From contig JASFIT010000285.1 in NCBI GenBank assembly GCA_050122535.1, positions 1-6,182 of the forward strand: a DNA stretch of 6,182 nt, read 5' to 3'. Below are positions 1 through 5,033 of the stretch, piece by piece (positions within the stretch are counted from its first letter, which is position 1; each line of letters opens with the position of its first letter). The notes under the pieces are model-generated. The model was not told where the DNA came from and did no database searches. It saw only the letters and a program-made list of their open reading frames with translations. This DNA comes from JASFEQ01 sp050122535. Lineage in GTDB: Bacteria; Desulfobacterota; DSM-4660; Desulfatiglandales; HGW-15. Made by a program: the position numbers and the translations under genes.

Positions 1-36
1 ACTCGCATGAGGCATAGCCTCAAGGAATTTCAAGCC
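1..36 (-). repeat. Degenerate tRNA fragment, copy 1 of a tRNA-derived direct repeat
   Basis: Positions 1-36 match 1082-1117 at about 32 of 36 bases, without gaps. The match covers one half of the T arm, the whole variable arm (the stem GAGGC/GCCTC is intact on the minus strand) and the anticodon loop, and then stops. In this copy the loop would read TGA instead of TAA as anticodon, and the anticodon stem no longer pairs well, so it is not a functional tRNA. The window edge cuts the copy, so its T arm and acceptor end may lie to the left. I read it as an attachment-site remnant paired with 1063-1126. Confidence 0.6.
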
Positions 37-176
37 TATCAAGCGAAATCGAGAAATTCAATATTTACTTAATTTCAACTGGTTAGAAAAAATGGGTTGA
101 CACAAAACAGCACAAAATACCCCGAAAAAACATGGTTACTGCGACAGATTGTGACAGGTAAAAATGGTGCTTTTGT

Positions 177-242
177 GTTAACCTGCACAAATCACATTAA
201 CCTATGTTAACCCTTGCGCAATTAGTTAACTTATGTTAACCT
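177..242 (+). promoter_or_regulatory. Phased GTTAAC operator-like array upstream of the toxin-antitoxin genes
   Basis: GTTAAC occurs at 177, 206, 225 and 235, with a one-base variant ATTAAC at 196. The start-to-start spacings are 19, 10, 19 and 10 bp, so the array is two 29-bp units plus a fifth site, with all sites close to whole helical turns apart. A weak sigma70-like pair (TTGCGC at 214-219 and TAACCT at 237-242, 17-bp spacer) lies inside it and would place a transcript start shortly before the ribosome binding site. The likely ligand is the HTH antitoxin encoded directly downstream, giving autorepression. The repeats are seen directly; the promoter and the binding protein are inferred. 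Confidence 0.55.
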
Positions 243-265
243 AACCGAGTCACAATGTCTTAATT

Positions 266-271
266 GAAGGA
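266..271 (+). promoter_or_regulatory. Ribosome binding site of the antitoxin gene
   Basis: GAAGGA lies 7 nt before the ATG at 279. This decides the start: the in-frame TTG at 264 would lie upstream of the Shine-Dalgarno, so 279 is preferred. Confidence 0.7.
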
Positions 272-278
272 TAGAAGT

Positions 279-536
279 ATGGCAATCGAAAAATACATCA
301 CTATTCCCGAGCTAGCAAAGCTTCTCGGGGTCAGCCGCATAGCGATCTACAATCGGGTCAAGAAAGGAGAGATCCCTGCCATAAAGATAGGTAAGACCTA
401 TGCGATAACAGACAAGACGATCACAAACATCCTTGGAAAGAAGATAACGACAAAGGGGAAGAAACGAATAGATGCTGCCGTTCACAAAACAGTCAAGGAA
501 TACGGAGAAGTCCTTAAGCAGTTGAGCAAGGAATAG
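279..536 (+). CDS. HTH (excisionase/MerR-like) antitoxin of a Doc-type toxin-antitoxin pair
   Basis: An 85-aa cytosolic protein starting at the ATG at 279. Residues 8-45 form a helix-turn-helix of the excisionase/HTH_17 type (ITIPELAKLLGVSRIAIYNR, then a short wing with EIPAIKIG). A lysine-rich linker (about 53-63) follows, then a C-terminal helix ending EYGEVLKQLSKE. In type II antitoxins such a tail binds and neutralises the toxin. The stop codon overlaps the GTG start of the Doc-like gene by one base (TAGTG), so the two are translationally coupled. The N-terminal domain probably binds the GTTAAC array upstream and represses the operon. Unlike P1 Phd, the DNA-binding fold is not Phd/YefM. 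I see no (S/T)xxxE(G/N) Fic-inhibition motif, so neutralisation should come from wrapping by the C-terminal helix. An excisionase role is the main alternative, but the downstream toxin argues against it. Confidence 0.8.
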   Translation: MAIEKYITIPELAKLLGVSRIAIYNRVKKGEIPAIKIGKTYAITDKTITNILGKKITTKGKKRIDAAVHKTVKEYGEVLKQLSKE

Positions 537-955
537 TGAGAATCATAACCATAGCAGACGTAGAATATCTTGCCTTCAGACTCGCGAAAGAGCATCTTTC
601 TTTCAATGAGCCAATACCAGACTTCTCTACTCGTTTCCCAAATGTGCTTGAAAGCTGCGTTTTGACCCCCTTTCAAAGATTCTCAGGAAAGGCCTTGTAT
701 CCAAGGTTAGTCGATAAGGCCAGCATCCTCTTCTACCTCATGATAAAAAACCATCCGTTTCAGAATGGTAACAAAAGAATTGCCATAACTACCTTGCTGG
801 CTTTTCTATATTTCAACGATAAATGGCTAAGGGTTGATACTCAGGAATTATACAACTTCATAGTTTGGATAGCGCAAAGCTCACCACGGTTCAAAGACGA
901 GGTCGTTGCAGCTATACGGAAGTTTATTCGAGAGTATTTAGTAGATGCAGACTAG
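536..955 (+). CDS. Doc/Fic-family death-on-curing toxin
   Basis: A 139-aa protein with a GTG start that shares its G with the antitoxin stop codon; AAGGA at 528-532 is close but could serve as the binding site. The Fic/Doc core motif HPFQNGNKR is at residues 73-81: His73 is the catalytic-loop histidine, and the NKR ending is typical of Doc, whereas AMPylating Fic enzymes usually have GNGR. P1 Doc phosphorylates elongation factor EF-Tu and halts translation, and the Lys80 variant suggests the same type of phosphotransferase here. A helix with LYPRLVDKAS (54-63) precedes the motif, as in Doc homologues. The length is slightly above that of P1 Doc (about 126 aa). Nothing is broken: the frame is intact and all motif residues are present. 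The substrate is inferred from the family. Confidence 0.88.
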   Translation: MRIITIADVEYLAFRLAKEHLSFNEPIPDFSTRFPNVLESCVLTPFQRFSGKALYPRLVDKASILFYLMIKNHPFQNGNKRIAITTLLAFLYFNDKWLRVDTQELYNFIVWIAQSSPRFKDEVVAAIRKFIREYLVDAD

Positions 956-1021
956 TCAAAAAGCTAGGGACTTATTTGCCCCGGTATAGAACCCAAAACA
1001 AGCTGATAGGCAGAGAAAATG

Positions 1022-1051
1022 AAAGGGGTGGCTACTGAGAGCCGACCCTTT
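1022..1051 (-). terminator. Hairpin just downstream of the tRNA-Leu fragment
   Basis: Two arms pair over 11 bp with one mismatch: AAAGGG at 1022-1027 with CCCTTT at 1046-1051, and TGGCT at 1029-1033 with AGCCG at 1040-1044 (one G-T pair), around a 6-nt loop. On the minus strand it starts 12 nt after the tRNA 3' end and is followed by a T-rich stretch (CATTTTC), so it could be the original tRNA terminator. The T run is imperfect. On the plus strand it lies 67 nt after the toxin stop codon and lacks a T run. Confidence 0.45.
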
Positions 1052-1062
1052 ACGAGAACTGA

Positions 1063-1126
1063 TGCCTTGAGCGAGGATCGAACTCGCACGAGGCATAGCC
1101 TCAAGGGATTTTAAGACCCTCGTGTT
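1063..1126 (-). tRNA. tRNA-Leu(UAA) 3' fragment (5' half missing)
   Basis: Read on the minus strand, this gives part of the D-arm 3' side (GAACACG), an anticodon stem AGGGT/TCCCT with loop CTTAAAA (anticodon TAA at 1111-1113), a long variable arm (GAGGC-TAT-GCCTC), a perfect T arm (GCGAG, TTCGATC, CTCGC) and the acceptor 3' strand TCAAGGC plus discriminator A (1063). The long variable arm and TAA anticodon identify leucine. The first 20 or so nucleotides are absent: beyond 1126 there is a run of A/T and no GCCTTGA acceptor 5' strand. No CCA is encoded. It cannot fold as a complete tRNA. This is the usual footprint left when an element integrates into a tRNA gene. Confidence 0.75.
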
Positions 1127-1245
1127 CAAAAAAACGACAGTCTCTAGTTCCAGAAAATGGCACTTCTTGTGTTGCCTAGATAGAGGCGACCATTTTTAGA
1201 GCTTGCCATTTTTCGGCTGGGCTTTCCCTGGCTGTGGGGTTTCGT
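1127..1245. other. Gap without a recognisable gene
   Basis: No convincing coding frame is seen. AAAATGGC at 1154-1161 and GCCATTTT at 1205-1212 are inverted copies, and CCATTTTT occurs at 1190 and again at 1206. The tRNA homology ends at the left border, so this is probably the first sequence beyond an old integration junction. Confidence 0.4.
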
Positions 1246-1434
1246 TTAGCAGATGTATTTCGCAATTTGGCCAGATTGAAGATTATCAAGTAGTCTTGAA
1301 AATCGCAATGCTAAAATTTTGCTGGTATTGCAGATGTAATCTACAACGACACCGTCAGGTGGGCGGGTAAGGACTTTGGCAGGCATATAGAGCTCTTCGC
1401 CCAGCCTGAGCACCCTCATATATTGGGGGTGCAA
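1246..1434 (-). CDS. Doubtful 62-aa frame, possible gene remnant
   Basis: The frame starts at TTG, immediately after an in-frame TGA, with GGAG a few bases upstream; there is no ATG start, and the next in-frame ATG would give 57 aa. It lies 37 nt downstream of the 122-aa gene on the same strand. The C-terminal half, with SRLLDNLQSGQIAKYI, recalls the tail of the antiporter-like subunits of complex I and group 4 hydrogenases (NuoL/HyfB/HycC type), where an LQxGxxxxY pattern precedes the last membrane helix. No membrane helix is present here, so if the resemblance is real this is a decayed fragment. A chance frame is at least as likely. I cannot assign a function. Confidence 0.25.
   Translation of the reverse strand: MHPQYMRVLRLGEELYMPAKVLTRPPDGVVVDYICNTSKILALRFSRLLDNLQSGQIAKYIC
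1410..1432. repeat. Short hairpin GCACCC/GGGTGC
   Basis: GCACCC at 1410-1415 pairs perfectly with GGGTGC at 1427-1432 around an 11-nt AT-rich loop. It lies about 40 nt after the stop codon of the 122-aa gene, so it could stabilise or end that transcript, but no T run follows on either strand. Confidence 0.3.
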
Positions 1435-1471
1435 TCACTCCAAATCCTTTCTTTTCTTCGCTCTTGGTGGT

Positions 1472-1840
1472 TCAATTCTTAACAGTAACTTCCACTACAT
1501 TTTGCCGAGCTATTCCTTTTTCCTCACGGCCCTTTTTCACATAAACATGCATAAATCCCATCAACTCATATTGACCGTTTTCCAATTTAGTAGTGTCCCA
1601 CTTCACCGGGAAATTCTTTTCTATTTCGCCAGATTCACCGATCTTAATCCAGGTATCCGTATTTTTTTTGCGATAATACCAAGGATTGGTTACACGGTCG
1701 ATATGCCCCGATGCACTCACCTCTTCTAACTCCTTGTGCAATAAATCTTCGTCAAATTCCTCCCGAAGCATAACAACACCAGAATAGCTTTCAAATGCCT
1801 CCGTAGGAACAATATAATGTGGCCCCCAATTGTATGACAT
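1472..1840 (-). CDS. Uncharacterised 122-aa protein with beta-sandwich-like C-terminal half
   Basis: I do not recognise the family, but this is a real gene: an ATG start 6 nt after a near-perfect Shine-Dalgarno (AGGAGG on the minus strand) and an intact frame. There is no signal peptide and no membrane segment, so it should be cytosolic. Residues 1-45 are acidic and partly helical (EEFDEDLLHKELEEV). From about residue 50 strand-like stretches alternate: NPWYYRKK, TWIKIG, FPVKWDTTKLENGQYELMGF and NVVEVTVKN. The WDTTxLxNGxYxL pattern followed by a final VxVxN strand resembles bacterial Ig-like or fibronectin-type domains that end 'G-Y-L ... V-V-N'. Such domains mediate binding, not catalysis. 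It lies 118 nt downstream of the KaiC-like/XRE/cupin regulator on the same strand and could be co-transcribed with it or transcribed from its own promoter. The fold is inferred from pattern only. Confidence 0.7.
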   Translation of the reverse strand: MSYNWGPHYIVPTEAFESYSGVVMLREEFDEDLLHKELEEVSASGHIDRVTNPWYYRKKNTDTWIKIGESGEIEKNFPVKWDTTKLENGQYELMGFMHVYVKKGREEKGIARQNVVEVTVKN

Positions 1841-1846
1841 GCTACA

Positions 1847-1853
1847 CCTCCTT
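1847..1853 (-). promoter_or_regulatory. Strong ribosome binding site of the 122-aa gene
   Basis: The plus-strand CCTCCTT reads AAGGAGG on the minus strand, 6 nt before the ATG. It is by far the best Shine-Dalgarno in the window and suggests high translation of the small protein compared with its upstream neighbour. Confidence 0.8.
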
Positions 1854-1958
1854 TCGGTATCTTGGGTTAAAAGTTACCACCCCCAACATATTTTGGATGA
1901 TTCATTTTCCCTGCACGCAAACATGGCTGATTCTGGACTAATTTTTAGAGCTTTGAGA

Positions 1959-3257
1959 CTATTTGACCTTGATCCAAATTAACCTTGCTACACCTGGACC
2001 CGGGTTTTTCCACTGGGAGGGGATCTCGGAAGTCAAATAGATGGCATCGCCCGCACGCATAGTATGAAAGGCCTTTCCCAATTCTATTTGTAATTTCCCC
2101 GACAACAAATACCCGAGCTCTTCACCCTTATGTATGAAGAAATGGGACAGAAGTTTGCCATTTGGCGGGATTTCAATGAGGTAAGGCTCTGCCTTAACTT
2201 CAAAATCGACCGGTGTTAGCAGCTTTGCTTGAACACTCCCTTCTGGTAGATCATGAAACTTGATATCCACCGCTTCCGCCGCAGGGAAAATTAACCTGTT
2301 CACAACATCTGGTGACTCCATAAAAAAAGAACTCACTTCAACGGAAAGCATCTCTGCCATTTTAAGCAGAGCTGGCAGAGAGGGATAGATCGAGTCGCTT
2401 TCGACCTGGGATATGGTGCTCGGCGTGACTCCCACTAGTCTAGCTAGTTCTGTCTGGGATATACCCCTTTTGGTGCGCAGTTCTTTTAGGCGAAGTCCGA
2501 GATCAATTCGGCCCGTCCTTCGCCTATCGTGATCGAAAGTGACATTAAAGTCTTTGCTCCAGTAATTGATGGGTTTATTCAAGATATCCATGTCACGCTT
2601 TTCAGCTTTCAGTATAGTCAACGAGGTGGTGCCTCTCTTGACTGCCAGATCTATGGCCACCTGCGCAATTTGATTGATGTGGGCCCTAAGGCGCTGTGAG
2701 TGTGCCTGCTTTTCCAGGATCCAGTAAGCAACTGTATTCAGTTCATACAATCGGGGGCAGGAATGGGTATAGAATTTAATAAGCTCCTCCTCACCCCACA
2801 ACGCCTCCATACCAGTCAAGCTTTCAAAAATAAATCGAACATCACCTTGCAAGGTTCCATGAATACCATAAAAAGCATCAATGACTTTGGCTGCACTGCG
2901 AGGTTCCTCCACCCACGTAATGTGGCACCGGCGATCCGGCTCCTTTTCCTCATAGAATTTTAGGAAGATATCAGAACCGGCTCCCTTTCCGTAAGTAAAG
3001 CAATCCAAGATGGTCAGATAGTCGTTTTCGGCCAGTGGACCTAGCTTGTCCAGTAAATTCTTAGGCGAGCGGTCAAAACTTACATAAATAAAAGGTTTGC
3101 TTTGGGCTTGGGAAGCTTGAATGAAGTTGAAACAAAATACGGATGCGAGACTTCCAGCATCATCATGCCAGACCACGTTGTCACCGATGAAAAGCCCCCC
3201 AAGCATTCGGTCCAGTTGGCTGACTCCTGAAGAGACTCGAAGCCTTTCTGTCATCAT
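1959..3257 (-). CDS. KaiC/RecA-like, XRE helix-turn-helix and cupin three-domain regulator
   Basis: A 432-aa cytosolic protein, probably a transcription regulator. Residues 1-235 have the layout of a KaiC/RadA-type RecA domain (SSGVSQLDRMLGGLFIGDNV at 9-28), but the nucleotide-binding loop reads HDDAGSLA (31-38) instead of GxxGxGKT. The Walker B region is FIFESLTG (142-149), with Glu where Asp is usual, so ATP hydrolysis is doubtful. Residues 255-312 are an XRE HTH (LKELRTKRGISQTELARL, then TPSTISQVES). Residues 340-432 are a cupin: the first motif keeps E(X)6G (E380-G387), but the second has PSQWKN where the metal-binding His is usual, so metal binding is uncertain. XRE-cupin proteins normally sense a small molecule in the cupin. 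Two adjacent ATGs begin the frame, with AGGA just upstream. The ligand and targets are unknown; the neighbouring acyl-phosphate operon is one candidate. Confidence 0.85.
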   Translation of the reverse strand: MMTERLRVSSGVSQLDRMLGGLFIGDNVVWHDDAGSLASVFCFNFIQASQAQSKPFIYVSFDRSPKNLLDKLGPLAENDYLTILDCFTYGKGAGSDIFLKFYEEKEPDRRCHITWVEEPRSAAKVIDAFYGIHGTLQGDVRFIFESLTGMEALWGEEELIKFYTHSCPRLYELNTVAYWILEKQAHSQRLRAHINQIAQVAIDLAVKRGTTSLTILKAEKRDMDILNKPINYWSKDFNVTFDHDRRRTGRIDLGLRLKELRTKRGISQTELARLVGVTPSTISQVESDSIYPSLPALLKMAEMLSVEVSSFFMESPDVVNRLIFPAAEAVDIKFHDLPEGSVQAKLLTPVDFEVKAEPYLIEIPPNGKLLSHFFIHKGEELGYLLSGKLQIELGKAFHTMRAGDAIYLTSEIPSQWKNPGPGVARLIWIKVK

Positions 3258-3360
3258 TAAATCCTAGGATAACAAGGTTTAGATTTATATTTTCTCGGCT
3301 GGTAGCACCGGTCTACTTGGCTGACAGGTCGAGAAATTGGGTTTTGCTTCTATGGGGAAA

Positions 3361-3388
3361 CTATTAGCCACACTAAAAAAAATCTCAA
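3361..3388 (-). promoter_or_regulatory. Possible sigma70 promoter of the regulator gene
   Basis: On the minus strand, TTGAGA (3383-3388) is one base from the -35 consensus. After a 16-bp spacer with a T8 tract comes TAATAG (3361-3366), a poor -10 box. The start of transcription would lie about 100 nt before the regulator ATG. The match is moderate. Confidence 0.3.
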
Positions 3389-3419
3389 AAATTGATTTTT
3401 AATTAATTATATTAATAAG

Positions 3420-3433
3420 TTAAGTATACTTAA
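3420..3433. promoter_or_regulatory. Perfect 14-bp palindrome TTAAGTATACTTAA
   Basis: A perfect two-fold symmetric site in the AT-rich tract, about 30 bp upstream of the possible -35 box of the regulator gene. Dimeric XRE regulators bind sites of this size and symmetry, so autoregulation is plausible. The palindrome is seen directly; its use as an operator is inferred. Confidence 0.45.
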
Positions 3434-3631
3434 TAAAGTCGCTAAAGTCAAGTGTTTCTAATACTGGAATGAGAATTTCTTATCTTTGTCGTGTACCGTT
3501 AGAGCCAGTCCCAGCCAAATAGTAAAAGAGACCTTTCATCACGGATCCTGCACGGCGGGTATGATATATTGTGGGTAAAGTGTAGATACTAAAGCGCCCT
3601 TTTCATCACTCTGGGGCATGGTCTGGCAGAT

Positions 3632-3661
3632 AAAAAATCGTCTCATTAATGCTGATGAGAC
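3632..3661 (-). terminator. Rho-independent terminator-like hairpin, minus strand
   Basis: GTCTCAT (3640-3646) pairs with ATGAGAC (3655-3661) around an 8-nt loop. On the minus strand the stem is followed by GATTTTTT (T6 at 3632-3637). The stem is only 7 bp and moderate in GC. It lies about 300 nt after the kinase stop codon and is the first terminator-like structure I see for the acyltransferase/kinase operon. Confidence 0.5.
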
Positions 3662-3957
3662 ATCAGAGCGGATAGGCAAGCCTGGCCAAGCAGCTAAGTT
3701 CTGGCGTTAACGCTTTCTTCTTGTAATCATTGCTTTCGGACACCACTCAAAATTAACGATTACGATAACCTGCAATTTTGGTCGAGTAACACTTACTGCT
3801 ATGATACCTTCGGCACCCACTTGCCAAGGTCTTTTCCTTTACCATCACAACACTTCACTCATGTATCCAAACCATATCCGCTCATTTAGCTTTAGTCCCC
3901 TGAATTAAAAAAGGGCACGAGGAAATACGTTTATGGACTATGGACCGCGATTCTGGG

Positions 3958-5022
3958 TTAGGAATATTCCTTTATCTTTTCGGCCTGGGTCAGGACTAAA
4001 TACCCTCCTAAAGCCAGACTTTCCAACTCGTCTTCACCGGGGTAAAGCATGACTTTTCCAAGAAAGGAGATTCGTTTTCTTATCTCGTTGATAAGTGTCT
4101 TAGCCCGACAGAGGTTGCCGGTGAGGACCACTGCGTTTATGTGCCCCTCCAAAGCGGCAGCCATGGAGCAGATATCCTTGCTAATCTGGTATGCCATGGC
4201 CTGTGACACAAGGAGGGCCTCTTTATCGCCTTCTGAAATGCGTGCTTCAACTGCTTCCATATCGTGGGTTTCGAGATAAGAGTAAACCCCGCCCTGACCG
4301 AAGAGCTTTTTATTCAGCTCCTCTTTTGAGGCCTTTTCAGAAAAACAGAGCTCGACCACGTCCAAAACAGGCAGGGCCCCGGCTCTCTGTGGTGTGAAGG
4401 GTCCTTCACTCAGACCATGTGTCCCGTCAATAATCCGGCCTTTTCTATGCGCTCCAATTGTGATGCCTCCCCCCAAATGGGCCACGATGAAGTTGGCTTC
4501 AGCCAGGGGAATGTGGAGATCATGTGCCGCCTTTCTGACAGCCGATTTCTGGCTCAATACATGAATCGCGGACCGTCTTTCTATCCCTTTGAGGCCGGAA
4601 AACCTCGAGATCGGTATGAACTCGTTGGCCACAGGTGCGTCATAAATGATGGCTTCAACACCGTATCGTTCTGCAAGCCGGTGAGCAATGTGTGGACCGA
4701 TATTGGCCGGATGCGAGCCATAGGCACCCGAGCGGAGGTCACGAAGCATATCTTCATTAATACGATAGGCGCCGCCTTCAATGGGCTTTGTCAGGCCCCC
4801 ACGGCTTACCACCAGGTCTATTTTCCCGAGCTTCGTCTTCTCCCTTTTGAGAATCCTGTCCACAGCATCTTGATGGAAACGCAACCATGCATCGTATACA
4901 TTCAGCCGGGACAGCTTGTCAGGCGAGTGCTCAACTGTCTTTCTAACCAGAGCCTCTTGATCCCAAAAAAGCCCCAACTTTGTGGACGTTGAGCCTATAT
5001 TTATGACAATCATTTGGAACAT
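3958..5022 (-). CDS. buk: Butyrate kinase family protein (short-chain acyl kinase)
   Basis: An acetate and sugar kinase-fold enzyme that converts acyl-phosphate + ADP to the free acid + ATP, cytosolic. From the ATG at 5022 it has 354 aa, the usual length of butyrate kinase (about 355); the frame is open further upstream, but that would overlap the preceding gene, and another ATG at 5013 is equally possible because neither start has a clear Shine-Dalgarno. Visible motifs are the phosphate loop NIGSTSTK (8-15), SRGGLTKPIEGGAY (73-86), the YDAPVANEF segment (127-135), SGLKGIERRSAIHVLSQ (142-158), HLGGGITIGAHRKGRIIDG (182-200), EGPFTPQRAG (206-215) and PGEDELESLALGG (328-340). Departures from the butyrate kinase consensus are THGLSEGPF for the usual NNALDGEGPF (one residue shorter) and TGN for TGG (301-303), so the acyl substrate may not be butyrate. 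It follows the acyltransferase gene by about 11 nt. Confidence 0.85.
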   Translation of the reverse strand: MFQMIVINIGSTSTKLGLFWDQEALVRKTVEHSPDKLSRLNVYDAWLRFHQDAVDRILKREKTKLGKIDLVVSRGGLTKPIEGGAYRINEDMLRDLRSGAYGSHPANIGPHIAHRLAERYGVEAIIYDAPVANEFIPISRFSGLKGIERRSAIHVLSQKSAVRKAAHDLHIPLAEANFIVAHLGGGITIGAHRKGRIIDGTHGLSEGPFTPQRAGALPVLDVVELCFSEKASKEELNKKLFGQGGVYSYLETHDMEAVEARISEGDKEALLVSQAMAYQISKDICSMAAALEGHINAVVLTGNLCRAKTLINEIRKRISFLGKVMLYPGEDELESLALGGYLVLTQAEKIKEYS

Positions 5023-5033
5023 GGGACGATGTC

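Larger units (their letters stand above)
1418..1891. repeat. Inverted repeat flanking the 122-aa gene
   Basis: ATATATTGGGGGTG at 1418-1431 and CACCCCCAACATAT at 1878-1891 are inverted copies with 13 of 14 bases matching, one on each side of the 122-aa gene. No target-site duplication is visible outside them. A few 13/14 inverted pairs are expected by chance in a window of this size, so only the position makes them worth recording. Confidence 0.3.
3258..3957. other. 700-bp intergenic region without a convincing gene
   Basis: It lies between the regulator start and the end of the kinase gene, both on the minus strand. I see only short frames. The first 180 bp are AT-rich and carry the promoter-like sequence and palindrome listed separately. 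The middle has a terminator-like hairpin, and a 10-bp palindrome GCGTTAACGC lies at 3704-3713. The rest is featureless to me. Confidence 0.6.

Noticed and set aside
97..102. TTGACA as a -35 box for the toxin-antitoxin operon
   Set aside because: It is a perfect hexamer, but no acceptable -10 box lies 15 to 19 bp downstream; the repeated CACAAAA at 101 and 111 overlaps it and has no clear role.
177..242. Repeat array as a CRISPR or replication iteron set
   Set aside because: The units are only hexamers with irregular sequence between them, and no Cas or replication initiator gene is near; an operator is the simpler reading.
264..278. Upstream TTG start for the antitoxin
   Set aside because: The Shine-Dalgarno GAAGGA at 266-271 lies within this extension and is well spaced for the ATG at 279.
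482..676. 64-codon minus-strand frame
   Set aside because: It overlaps both toxin-antitoxin genes on the opposite strand and shows no family resemblance.
3799..3858. Short minus-strand frame ending KDLGKWVPKVS
   Set aside because: It reads like the tail of a protein, but it has only 19 codons between stops, no ribosome binding site and no family I can name.
4417..4992. 191-codon open frame on the plus strand
   Set aside because: It lies entirely opposite the butyrate kinase coding region, whose motifs are unmistakable; the antisense translation has no recognisable domain.
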